This document shows, one piece after another, positions 49,701 through 63,100 of a stretch of DNA of 64,000 nt. Made by a program: the position numbers and the translations under genes. The stretch lies in contig CH002917.1 of assembly GCA_000149265.1 (NCBI GenBank), positions 1,710,438 to 1,774,437 on the forward strand, written 5' to 3'. The notes under the pieces are model-generated. The model was not told where the DNA came from. It did no database searches and was given only the letters and a program-made list of their open reading frames with translations. This stretch comes from Ciona savignyi (Eukaryota; Chordata; Ascidiacea; Phlebobranchia; Cionidae). Each line of letters begins with the position of its first letter. Position 1 is the first letter of the stretch.

Positions 49701-52700
49701 ACTAACGTGCACACACAAACTTTCTCTGTGTCAAAAGTAAGTCAAAAATTTTATAAAAACGACAATTTCTATATTTTTCTACACAAAATGAGTTAATTCG
49801 TTTAGTGTTTAAAATTAATACACATACTACAGGGGCACAGAGTATCGTTAGAATTCAAAGATTTGTGAACCATTTACCCAATAACTTAAGTTCGGAAATA
49901 GATTTTTGTCTATAAACTTTGTATGTTTTTGTCGGCGAATTGTCTATAAACTTTGTCTGTTTTCTATACTCACTAGCAAAAAGTTAAGGGTAAATAAAAG
50001 TCATAACCTATTTTAGTAAAGAACATTCAAACAGATCGAATCGCATCCAAGCTTCGATAGCATTAGACTTGATTATGACATTGCAATAATATGGTTGGCG
50101 AAAGCAGCGACGCTTGGTACGTATGTACATCCAATTTGCTTGCCAAATGGAGAACAGACAGCAGAGGGTGAAAAATGCTGGGTAACTGGATACGGGACAA
50201 TGTGTAAGTAAACTTTACCTGTAATTTTCGCATTTTTAAGCAATTATGTAACCGCAGTCTCCGGTGGACCGTGGCCAAATCCTCTACAAGAAGTAGACCT
50301 GCCTATTTCAAATCAACAGAGTTGCATTGCAGCCTATGAACGATTAGGTGCAAACGTTAGAGTGATTCCGTCAAGGATGATATGTGCTGGATACGATCAG
50401 GGAGGCAAAGACGCTTGTAGTGGTAAGAAAAATATATCTAAATGTGGATACTGATATATTGCCTATCACTCTACCCCACGTTATGGCGTTAAGGGATCTT
50501 ACGATCACCTGTATAATAACGCCCTTTGGGACACAAAACGTGAAATTCCATACTATCTTAGTTTAGTTTATTTTTTGTTTCCACGATGAAAACACGATGC
50601 AGAGACTTTGATAAAAATTTGAAAAACGGGAAAATAAACGGCAAAACGACAGTCGTTAGAACACGCTGGCAACAAATCAATTATCGAGTTTCGGTATAAT
50701 TAGACGCTACCGCTAAATCCACATCTTGTTGCCAATTTATTTAAGGTGATTCCGGAGGTCCGCTTGTGTGTCAACGATGTAACAGTTGCAACTGGTACCT
50801 TGCTGGAATAACCTTATTCGGAAATGGCTGTGCACTCGCGGGCTACAATGGTGTATTTCTGAGAATATCATTTTACGAAAGCTGGATTGCTTCAAAAACT
50901 GGAATGGCCTACAGTCCTCAGTCCTGCAATAAACCAGGTAAACCGGCCTTGTTAATTTCTGGATTTAGGGGACATATACACAATCCACCGACTAACCCAA
51001 AATATTTCTAAACTAATACTGGATATTTTTCCCAAAACAGCTTGGACTGACTGGACCCAATGGTCCCCTACTGCATGTCCAGCCTGTGGATCTGGCACAA
51101 GAACCAGGACAAGAACATGTAACAACGGCGTTGCTGGAGTAACCGGTTGCGAAGGATCCGCAACAGCTACTAAAACCTGCACAGTAAATCCTTGCCCAAG
51201 TAATTACACAAAAACTGTGATTTGTTGTTAATATATGAAACTATTATATGCACTGTGAACAATTTCAGTATCATTTACTATAACATTTAACGTAATTAGT
51301 GTACGGGTGCGGCGTAAGCATGATTTTACGTAAGCGATCTAGAAACACCATGCGTTCTAGAATTCTAACTGAACAGCGATCGCGTTTTTTCGCTGTAAAG
51401 TTAAAATCACAGTACCGCATCGCTTGGCGCGCTATCGTTTTCGAAGGAATTAAACGGCGAAGACAGAAGTTTAGTTTTGTATTTGGTTTGTAATCATGGC
51501 TACCCTTTTTTTCAGATGCAGCCTGGGGCGAGTTTAAACTTTGGTCAAGCTGTAGTCCGGCATGTGGTGCTGGAGTGAGAATAAGAACCCGAATTTGTGT
51601 TGACGGACTCATTGGAGTAAGCCCTGGTTGTCCTACCGGGGGAGAAAGAGAAACCAAGGTAGATCCAACAAGTCTGTAAGGATATTGCTGTATAATATAG
51701 GATTAGGCAGATATCCTATGCTGGTATTTATTGCAATAGTAAGGGTTGTTTGTATACATCGGTATCGAGAAAGCTCAAAAATCTACATAATCTTACATGT
51801 ACAAAGTTGATATCTTTTCTATAGTATATGTACTATACTACATAATAGTACACAGTTTTAGCCTCCATTACACTATACTCCATATTTCAAATCCCTCAAT
51901 TAAATGGCTAATTGACATGAGTAGGAATAAAATAATATAGTCCTCCTTTTATACTTGCATATCATAAGTCGGACCAACAAGCATTTTAATTTACTAGCAA
52001 TGCACCAACACACCTTGCCCGACGTGGAATGCTTGGGTTTGGACTTCTTGTTCTGTAACATGCGGTGGTGGAACTAGATCCGGCACACGTACTTGTAATA
52101 AGCACGGTGGAACGGCTGACTGCGTCGGCTTGAGTACTGTAACTGAAATATGTGGAGTCGGGGTGTGCGGTAAGAGTAAATGTAATTTCATTGGCTACCG
52201 ACACTGTAAAGGTTATGCATCTCATAGGCCATTTCTTGTTTTAGGACAGGTTTCCGATTTGGTACCCTGTCTGAACTCCTTTTTCTTGGTCTGTATCGCA
52301 GTATGGTTGTAAACTATCTTCACCTAGTTTCATTGGTTGGATGGTTTGATAATATTATGAAGCAATTATCAACGTATCTCCCAGAGTACTCTGATACCAA
52401 TCTGAACTTCTAACAAAACTGTAAAGATTGTCTGCTATATATGTTTTTCAGTCATACAGTTTCACAGTTGTAAAACATCCACCAGAAGTTAAGTTTCATA
52501 GATCTGTCGTTTTAGATTCTAGCGGATGCGTTGACCTTGGCACTAACTGCGAGTATCTAAAGCACTTATGTTCAAATCAAGCTTATGTTCAAATATTAAA
52601 GAATATCTGCCCAAAAACCTGCGGAATCTGCTCCAGTGGTAAGTACCATATGTCAGCATTATTACTTTGTTTTGTAAACAAGCTGTTAAATCAAATATAT

Positions 52701-54109
52701 AAATCTGTAAACTCGTCAAGCTAAAGCAAAACTGAGTATATTGTATAATGTGTCTCCAGTGTTCGTTAACCAATTGACGACAAGTGTGATAAATTACCTA
52801 AGGAATTTATGGTTAAAATTAGATTTTAATTACAGGCGGATCAGAATCGTGGTCTGGATGGTCTAATGTTGGTACATGTTCAGCTAATTGCGGCGGAGGC
52901 ACACAGCAACAGACAAGGACATGTAATGGTGGAACGGCTGGTAGTGGTGGCTGTCCAGGACTAGCAACTCAAAGTATTTCTTGTAATGTGCAAGCTTGTC
53001 CTCTTGGTACATGGTCTGGATGGTCGAATGTTGGTACATGCTCTGCTAATTGTGGCGGAGGGACACAGCAACAGACAAGAACATGCAATGGCGGAACAGC
53101 TGGTAGTGGTGGATGTCCAGGACTAACGACTCAAAGTATTTCTTGTAATGTACAAGCTTGTCCACAAGGTACATGGTCTGGATGGTCGAATGTTGGTACG
53201 TGTTCAGCTAATTGTGGTGGAGGGACTCAGCAACAGACAAGGACATGCAATGGTGGAACTGCTGGTAGTGGTGGCTGTCCAGGACTAACGACTCAAAGTA
53301 TTTCTTGTAATGTACAAGCTTGTCCACAAGGTACATGGTCTGGATGGTCGAATGTTGGTACGTGTTCAGCTAATTGTGGTGGAGGGACTCAGCAACAGAC
53401 AAGGACATGCAATGGTGGAACTGCTGGTACTGGAGGCTGTCCTGGTCTCACAACACAAAGTATTTCATGTAACTCACAAGCATGTTCACTTGGATCCTGG
53501 TCTGGATGGTCAACTGTTGGCACTTGTTCAGCTAATTGTGGCGGAGGGACACAACAACAGACGAGGACATGTAATGGCGGAACAGCTGGGAGTGGTGGCT
53601 GTCCAGGACTAACGACTCAGACAATCGATTGTAATGTGCAAGCTTGTCCACAAGGTTCGTGGACTGCTTGGACTGACAGTGGAACGTGTTCAGCAACATG
53701 TTTGAAGCAGCAAACGCGTACTTGTACCGGTGGAACTCCTGGTCAGGGCGGGTGCCCGGGTTCAACAACGCAATCTATTTCCTGTACAGGTGGTAGCTGC
53801 CAACCACAATCGGACTGTTCAAGTTTAACAAATGTAGAACAGTCATGCCCTCAGTATACGAACTACGGTTACTGTGACGTTTATAAAGTTTGGATGGAAA
53901 CCAATTGTGCTCAAGCATGCTGCTTAAAACGAAATGGTAAGTAGTAAGGCCATTTTAACAACCTAATTGATACATAAGCATTTTTTTCAGGTGGATGCAT
54001 TGAAATTGATGCTGACCCGGCTTTGTGTGCCACTCGAAAGGACGATTGTAGCAACAGCCTTATCGCTTCTATTTGTAAAAAAACTTGCAGTCCAAACTGC
54101 AACAAATAA
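46768..54109 (+). CDS. Mosaic serine protease B: EGF-cbEGF-trypsin-TSP1-ShK-TSP1 array-ShK
   Basis: Sixteen exons in phase, 981 aa: 46768-46790, 46870-46931, 47108-47206, 47639-47797, 48250-48329, 48961-49043, 49640-49736, 50035-50203, 50258-50422, 50746-50937, 51041-51199, 51516-51658, 51998-52169, 52516-52638, 52836-53936, 53991-54109. A split signal peptide (MARVMFIR + LLFILMTPCLLPVARG) precedes EGF and calcium-binding EGF (DINEC). The S1 protease has activation site GGRIVGGE, His in TTAHC, Asp in DYDIAII, Ser in GDSGGP and a specificity Asp (KDACSGDSGG). Three TSP1 modules, an ShK (CVDLGTNC...CGIC), six TSP1 repeats in one 1101-bp exon and two terminal ShK modules follow. Unlike A and C it has no N-terminal ShK. 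It is predicted to be a secreted zymogen. Phases match genes A and C, indicating duplication from one ancestor. AATAAA overlaps the stop region, with another at about 54128. Confidence 0.92.
52845..53800 (+). repeat. 162-bp tandem coding repeats (TSP1 array of protease B)
   Basis: Six TSP1 modules of about 54 codons in one exon; modules 2-4 are nearly identical at DNA level, with GGTACATGGTCTGGATGGTC recurring every 162 bases (about 53006, 53168, 53330). Each has WSGWS and three disulfide-forming Cys pairs. The last module is diverged (WTAWTDSGTC). Confidence 0.92.
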
Positions 54110-57100
54110 ATTAACAGCGAGTATATAATAAAACGAATATGAATACATCAAAATTTTAACTTAACACCTCGAGTAACGGCGTGTAATTTTTTTGTAAGAA
54201 CTTGCAAAATAAGAAATATAATTTTGTATAAACGATGTGTTTTTATTTTCATTGCGCCATTACAGATAACACAAAAAATAAAACCAAGAACATCACATTA
54301 TACAACAGTGGTTTATGCAGGGAGTAGATTATTACGGTTTAGGTTCACTTAATTCTTTTTTAATTATCCGATTCGATTTTTTTACGACTTATATAAATAT
54401 AGTTCGGGCTAAATTACTATTGGAACAAAACCTAAACTTTAAACCGGTTTAGTAGTGTAATTTCGTGTTTTTGTCGAATTAACTAAAACAGCATAAAACG
54501 CCGAAACAATTAAAATAGGGGAAAAGCAAGTAAAAGGAAAACTGCTCACTAAAACTAGAAAACGCTTGCCTTTACATTAAGCTTATACCGATATAATCGT
54601 TATTTTAGTGTGCCATTTCATTAATTTTCCTATTCCCTCCATATCAATTTCCTATGTAACGAGCATCCGTAAATTGAATTTACAAAATTTGTAGTTATTA
54701 CAAACAGGTTCGTTTTAGTTTAATCCCACCCTTTATTTTCTATAACTACAATTTACATCAGGTCCAGTTCTTATGTATGGAAATAAACTGTTTAACGGAG
54801 CTGTCGGTGTTCAGTTCCGACTAGACTTGCATGATTTAAGGTATATAATGACAGATTATCATTTTTCAACTCGGCCTACATTTAAGTTTGTATAACAAAT
54901 AACAACATAAAGACGTAAACAGAAAAAAATACTGCCAGTATAAACAAGGTGGTGATATTTTTTTTATTATTTCCCCAGAGAGAAACAAAAGTCGTTAAAG
55001 CACGTCGTTAAGTTTAATATTTGTTATTACTGCACATTTTAACGACCGGCATACATAGATGTGATCGACGAAACGTATATTTATCGTCAAATTGTCGGGT
55101 TTCCTAACAATCCTTGTAAAATGACCAAAAACTAAATATATCGGTTTCTATTATTTGAGTAAAACACGTTGATATCTAGATGGGTGTCAGATAGCATCAC
55201 TTTTACATTGATTGCATATGCATCTTGTGAGCTTTTTTTTGTTCAGCGAACGTTGCCTTAACGAAAAATTCCTTCGCAAAGGTATTTTAAGAAACATACA
55301 AACCCACAAAATAAAGACAATATCCATAATATTCATTTACATTGGACAGACAAACTAACATGAAGAAAGACATTTATTAGATGTCAAAATTACAAAAACA
55401 TATATGGGAACACCGAAAACATATCTGGGTTAAAATAATTGCAAAAACATAAATGGAAAAACGAAAACGTACATGAGATACAATATTAATGCTTTATCGC
55501 CGCAAATAGGAAGGCGTGTTAGCTATTGTAAACTTTATTAAGATTAAGTTTCAATGCAACAACCTTTAGGCAGAAAGGCACACACGAACCCAACAAGCTT
55601 AAGCTGCGTTTATTTAAAAGCCCAGAAAGTCAGAAAAAAATAATCATTTCTTTGCCAGGTTTTTTGGTCGCTTCGCCTTGGTCACGGCTACCTGACCACA
55701 ACTCTTGAATAGACAACAATTATAACCTACATAATGTATGGATTAGAGTTAAGCTGCCAGTGGCATTTTAGTGATTCTTAAGTTTATAGGTTATTATGTT
55801 ACACCACCTCACTTAATGGTCACGATACTTTAAGGGATAAAATTGATTAAGATTGCAAAGTAAACATGGTCACATGTTAATAAAATATAGACAAAGATAT
55901 GATAATTGTATTTTGTTCTGATTTGTGCTTGCACTCGCTATCGGTCATTTGTTATCGGGTGGGTGATAAATATAGATAAACGGTTTCACTGACGGTAAAT
56001 AGACCGATGTGCTGGTAAATGTTCACGAATTATACATAGGTATCTACTTTCAAACTCGCGGAGCTTATGGAATCTTTAAGCACGTGGAGGTTAATAATAA
56101 AACCTCCAAGCCAATTAACTTTAAACGATTCCAGCAAAGGGCGTGTTTTTACGTGGCCAAGCATCTTCCAAAAATGTGATTGGCAATTAATCCGACTTTC
56201 AAGTGGTCAAACCCCTTAAACACGATAATTCTTGCTCCTTGAACATTATGCTTTAAAGGAGGTGTAGGTAGCAAACCTAGTTTACTGTTTTAAGCGGTTA
56301 ACTATACTTTATTTACCAGGCACTTTCTTTTATTTCAAGCAATGGTACAACTTTACTTCGAACAAACCGTATATGAATGTACTAAATCGAGAAACGACCG
56401 TTTAGCAGTGACCTCACAGCCCAAAACGTGGCGTTACCGTTCCTGGGTAGTGATGGGAGGTGATGGGCCGACTCAAACGCTTTAGGCAAGGAGTGGTGTG
56501 TGATAGTCGTGAAAAGTATAACGACGTCACGCCAATGTGACGTCACGTCACTGTGAACCGGATATCAAACATCGAGCAAAACACATTTTAGCCTATACCA
56601 GTATACCATGACCTAAATGCCATTATCAATGCTTAGTCATACAACACCTGAATTGGCATATCCGTTTCTTTCTGAAATGCCATATAAAATCTATATCGTC
56701 CGAAACTACACACTACATTCTCTAATGAGGTAAAAAACAATTATTTGTCGTGTACCTAATGTATCAAAATACTATAACAATCATCCGTTCTCGAAATTAA
56801 AATTCCAATCAATAATCTTATGACGTTTTCCATTCATTTTATCACGTATGCTAAATCGCCTACGGCGAACGATCATGCTACTTATGAAGGGGGAATTTAA
56901 AACCGCTCAAATTTTACTTTAAAGGCGGCCGAATGCTAAAACTCAGCGCAATAGTACGAATAGTAGAATTGAGTCATATATTTGTTTTAGAGCAGTTTTT
57001 AAACATAAACTTGTCGTATTTTGGCAGATAAGTCAGAACGAGATTTAAGAATGTTTAAAAGTCATATTGTGTTGTGCTAATACTATAATTGATTCAAAAC

Positions 57101-57192
57101 GTCCAAATCTTGTGCAAGGTTGTTTGTCTTCACAGCTAAATAAACAAAGCGTTATATAATTGCATCAACAAAGATTTTAGTAGCCGAAAGCT
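54110..57192. promoter_or_regulatory. Intergenic region upstream of protease C with a CRE-like/CCAAT cluster
   Basis: No gene supported. A perfect TGACGTCA palindrome at 56538-56545 lies between CACGCCAAT and further ACGTCA half sites (56520-56552), a CREB/ATF-type site cluster about 650 bases before the ATG of protease C. TTTGTCTTCACAG (57123-57135) is a good acceptor 57 bases before that ATG and could serve 5' UTR or spliced-leader splicing. The rest is AT-rich. Confidence 0.3.
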
Positions 57193-60100
57193 ATGGCAAA
57201 TATAATTTTCTCCTGGTAAGTACTTTGGTTAAAGATACATTTGGATTTAAATTTTAATTTGAGTTTCTTCCGCACAGGGCAATTTTTCTTATAGTATTTT
57301 CTTGTGGAAGTAAAGTTATCATCCAGGGCTGTTCGCAACGTAAGTTTTGGTTTTTTTAATGAAACTTGTTGTTAGTAATGCCCAATATTTATTTCAGTTG
57401 GGTGTGGAGACTGCTACAGTTGGTGCTCTTCGACTACATGCAGTTTTTCGGCTACAGCTAGAAACGTGTGGTGTAGGAAATCCTGCGGAACATGTACACC
57501 TGACAATGCCGGTAAGCGAGATCGGTAGAGTGGTAGATGGTTATCGCGAACGATTAATAACGAATATGCGTATGCGTTGAAGAGATCAGTCCATCACGTA
57601 CTTGAAACTAGGCTAGGCCAATCCGTCAATAAGTTACAAAGCATTTTCAATGTAATTTTAGTGTAACCTTTATTATATGGGAACTTTGAATATAATTTTA
57701 CTTTTTTATCGATATATCTCTAAAACAATTGTTATTATAGACGCTTGTATTTTGATTTTGATTTTTTCTGTCCATGGTTCAAGTTTACATAATTAGCACT
57801 TCAATTCATCTCAGACAAATCAAGAGTTATTTTTTGATATTTCGTTTAGTATGTCGATCGAACGGTTGTAGCCAATCATGCGATACAAGCAGGACACCAG
57901 TTCGATGTACATGCTTCAATGGATATGAATTGCAAAGCGATGGAAGAAACCCTGTGTTGGTAATTAAAATATTATCTATGAAACAACTATCTTAAATCAT
58001 AGCATTTATAAGGTGTTATACGCAGATATTAACGAGTGTGAGCGAAATAGCAACCTGTGCACCTCAACAAGCACACCACAGTGCAAGAATACCCCTGGAT
58101 CGTACCTTTGCACATCGTGCGGAGCTGATTCAAATTCTATACTCGGCTATTACAACAGAACAGATTGCTGTAAAGTTGACACCGGTAAATATAAAGTATT
58201 CTGAAAAAGCGATTTTCCAACTAACGTGTCACTTTTATTAGCTGCCACTTGTGGAACCAGTGCTAGTACAGGGGCTCGAGTTGTTGGTGGGTCAATGGCA
58301 ACTGTGGCGAATTGGCCATGGACGGTAAGGAGTTTTTTGTTAAAACAAAACATATCATGCCTAAAAGAAAAAAGTATTATTTTACGGCAACTGTACATTA
58401 CCACGTGTTATATCATGCTATATTTATAATTCCTTCAATTTTACCCAAATATTACTGCATGCAATCATGTTGGTTTGAGATTGCTGAAGAATAATAATAT
58501 ATTAAAATAATAGTGTTAAACTTACGTTAGGGAATTTGTATCTCAATTAAAAGTGTTTTGTTCAATAAAACTTGCTATTTCATGACTGTGCTGTTACAGG
58601 CCTACGTTGCGGTTGGATCATCAACATGCACGGGTGCCCTTATCAAACCTAATGTTGTGCTGACTGCTGCCCATTGTGTCCGGTAAGCGCGTTGATTTAT
58701 GGAAATAAAAATTTTGATTAAATCTTGGCACAAACATTGGTTTAAACATTCTTAGCAAAGGATTATTACTGATATTCTACCGTACATATATGTACAACTC
58801 ACATTCACGGGGATAAAGATGAATATCCTATCCTATCCTAAACTCACAATATTCTAACGTATATATTTAAATACTTCTGTACATATTATTTGGAATGTAT
58901 GACAAATATTCAATCTAAAAGAAGAAAAAAACATTTGACCTTTTGTAACTATCCAGAGGACGTTCAAGTCTTGCAAGTGTAGAAAATATGAAGGTTCACC
59001 TCGGTGTTCACAATATCAGCGATACAACCAACATCCACAAGCAATCCATTTTTGTTCGAAACGTGCGTACTATGTGGTAAAATTCTGAATACCAGCATGT
59101 GTGATGAAGAAATACTGTACAAAATTTTTAGAATTGTCTTTAAAATGACATATTATGTGGGAAAATAGTGAATAACAGTCTGGTAATCCCTACGCTGCTG
59201 GGTAATCTGACGATTGCTCATGTGGTAACTCGTCGTGTTTTCTCAAGGAGACAATTAATATCCTGGAAACCGGGAATAATAAATACCTCAGAAAAAAATA
59301 ATTTGTTTCCACAGTATGTATACCATCCACAATTTGACCCGTATCGGTTGACCAATGACGTTGCAATATTATTTCTTTCACAACCTGCTGACGTCAGTGG
59401 AACTTTTGTTAAAACGATTTGCTTGCCCAACAGCGAAGCACCAGCTGTTGGAGAGAAATGCTGGGTCACGGGGTTTGGAAGTCTCAGTAAGTAATATTGA
59501 CGTTACAGAAATTAATACGTTTGTTTTGTAAAATTTACATGCCGCTTGTTTAAGGTAAAATTTAAACAGCCCCATAGCTGAAGAGCCGCCAATGGCCTAT
59601 GTCACCAATAAATACTTTGTAGTTCATGTATGGTCTATGTATTTCCTTAGGTGAAGGTGGCGCTTTAACCACAACTCTTCAAGAGGTTGGTCTTCCAATC
59701 GTCAGTCAACAGGCATGCGTTGGCGCATACCAAACCCATTCTAAACCGGTGAACTGGAATTCAATGTTTTGCGCTGGATATTCAGAAGGTGGTAGAGATG
59801 CATGCCAAGGTTTGTAACAAAGTCGATTTATGCGTGTTACATTAAGTCTACACATAAGTTACCTACAAATATACTTTTAATGTATTTTCATAAGTTACCT
59901 TACAGGCCTAATTTTGTTGTCTTTACATAAGCTTCCTTACAAGCATAATTTTAATGTCTTAACACAAGTTACCTTACAAGCATAATTTTGATGTCTTTAC
60001 ATAAGTTACCTTACAAGCATAATTTTAATGTCTTCACATAAGTTACCTTACAAGCATAATTTTAATGTCTTCACATAAGTTACCTTACAAGCATACTTTT

Positions 60101-63100
60101 GATGTCTTCACATAAGTAACCTTGCAAGCATAATTTTGTTGTCTTCACATAAGTAACCTTGCAAGCGTACTTTTGATGTCTTCACATAAGTAACCTTGCA
60201 AGCATAATTTTGTTGTCTTCACATAAGTAACCTTGCAAGCGTACTTTTGATGTGTTCAGGTGACTCGGGGGGTCCACTTGTATGTCAAAGATGCAACAGC
60301 TGTAACTGGTATTTGGCCGGATTAGTTTCATACGGCAGAGGTTGCGCCCGAGCAGGCTTCTACGGAGTTTACACAAGATTGACGTATTTTGAACAATGGA
60401 TCAGCCAGCAAACTCAATTGACGTACAGTCCACGAACTTGTATCAGACCTTGTAAGTAAAATTTTGTGTATTTCTAAAAGTCAAGTTCCGATTAAACAAA
60501 TTAAATATTAAACAGCGTGGAGTGCATGGGGTGCATGGACGCAGACTTGTCCAACCTGTGGAAGCGGTACCAGAACAAAGACCCGAACTTGTTCAAATGG
60601 TTCTCCGGGAGACCCTGGCTGTGACGGATCAGCAACAATGACTGGAAATTGTCCGGACAATCCATGTTCAAGTAAGGGTTAGGCAGAAACAACTACAAAT
60701 TATCACACATTCTCACAACCTTTTCCGTTCTCACATCATAATTCTAATTAATCAAGGTTTGGGTAATTTTGATGTTAACGAGATTGTAAAGTCGTTGCTT
60801 TAGGGCTAAAATATACGTTATTTTGGTCTGACTGGTACGACTTTGAACACGCTAAAAAGAAACGCCTGAGGTCAAAAAAACTTTTACGTCATTTATGTAG
60901 AAGTGTTGAATTAACGGATTTACAAAGTATAGATGAATTCTTCTAAGCAATTTTCGCCAATTTAAAGTGTGCAATAGACATCATGAGAAAATATACAAAC
61001 ACGGGTCAGTTGGCAAACAGTGTGATTATTTGCATTTATTTAAATTTTCACAAATTAACTACTGCAATACTGCGGTGTAAATTTGCATTTATTGTCCTAA
61101 AATAACTCCTGGAAAGTTTGGCAAACTTAAATCGGATTACATACAGCTGAGAGCTGGGGGGAATTTCAAGCGTGGACAACTTGTAGCGAGAATTGCGGTA
61201 CTGGATCACAAACACGAACTAGATCATGTGTCGGTGGTTCAATAGGCAGCACTGGTTGCCCAACCGGAGGGGAAAGTGAAACTCAGGTGCAGATATATCA
61301 AACGTATAATTTAGTAGTAAGATTTAATTACTTTAACTTGAAGCCACGAGGTTATTATTTTTGACTAATTTCCTAAATAAAAATCTGCTGTTAGTTCTTC
61401 ATTGTTATATTTTATTGAACAACTCTTACTCCAATTACAGTCGTGCAATGTACATAACTGCCCGGTTTGGAACGACTGGTCGGTTTGGGGGGCTTGCTCT
61501 GAGTCGTGTGCTGGGGGCACGAAAGAAGCAACAAGAACCTGTAATACATTTGGACAAGCTGGGGCAACGTGCTCAGGGTCAGCGACTAAATCTGAAGCAT
61601 GCAACACCACACCCTGTCCGACTTGGAATGCTTGGGTTTGGACTTCTTGTTCCGTAACATGCGGTGGTGGTACTCGATCTGGTACACGTACTTGTAATAA
61701 GCACGGTGGGTCATTGGAATGTACCGGATCGTCTACTACCTCAGAAAATTGTGGGCAGTCAATCTGCGTAGGTAAGTAAGGGTTTTGTTATATTCCCCTT
61801 TTCAAAGAGTCGGATGTTGGGTTATTTAAATTGTTTAATGGTGACATTTATACTTTGCTTAGCTGGGCCATCGTGGGCGGACTTTGGACAGTGGTCAACT
61901 TGCACGCGAAGTTGCGATGGAGGTACAAGAACACGATCTAGGCAATGCAATAATGGTGCTATTGGTAGTACGGGATGTCCTTCCGGAGGTCAATCTGAAA
62001 CAGACGTTAGTAAAATGTATAAAAAAGATGTATTAGCTTTAATTGATATACCAACGTACCGCAGCCATGTAATACTTTTGGTTGTCCGGTGTGGAATTCT
62101 TGGGGGGATTGGAGTGCGTGCTCTTCTGTTTGCTCGGGAGGTACCAGAACTTCGACAAGAACCTGTAATACATTTGGACAAGCTGGCGCAACTTGCACAG
62201 GGTCAGCGACTAAATCGGAACAATGCAACACCACACCCTGTCCGACTTGGAATGCTTGGGTTTGGACTTCTTGTTCTGTAACATGCGGTGGCGGAACTAG
62301 ATCTGGTACACGTACTTGTAATAAGCACGGAGGAACGGCTGACTGCCAAGGCTCGACCACTGCAACTGAAATATGTGGAGTTGAACAATGTGGTAAGATT
62401 TACTCTTTTACAAGTTTTCCTTCACACTAAATATTTCTTTTTACGTTCTGGTTATAAAAGTTCAAGTCTACCTTAACAACATTTTGTTTTTAGTTTCAAC
62501 CGGGTGTGTAGACAAAGGTTCTAACTGTCCGGGATTAGGAGCGCAGTGTAACAGTCCGGGTTTGTCGACTGTCATTCAATCCATTTGTCCTCTTACTTGT
62601 GGATTGTGCGGTCGTGGTAAGTGAACTAAATTTTTAACATGCTGATTCGTAGTTATACATGGATTTAAAGAGCTAATTAGTACAAGACAACAGCTTATTT
62701 ATAAAGATTTTTTATACATCTATTCGTTTTAGTAATCATTTTATTTGATTTTTAAAAACGATTGACGACCACTAATCATAAAATTATATACAGGAGAAAC
62801 AGGATCATGGTCTAGTTGGACAAATCAAGGAACGTGTTCTGCTGATTGCGGTGGTGGAACACAGCAACAGACAAGAACATGTAACGGTGGAACTGCTGGT
62901 AGTGGTGGCTGTTCTGGTCTGGCAACTCAAAGTATTTCTTGTAACCTGCAAGCATGTCCTCTTGGTACATGGTCTGGATGGTCTAATGTTGGTACATGCT
63001 CTGCTAATTGTGGAAGTGGAACTCAGCAACAGACAAGAACATGCACTGGCGGAACGGCTGGTAGTGGTGGTTGTCCTGGCCTAGCAACTCAAAGTATTTC

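Noticed and set aside
53310..53612. Alternative-frame ORFs in the TSP1 arrays of B and C (also 62805-63894)
   Set aside because: Repetitive shadow frames of the TSP1 exons, without Cys pattern or splice support.
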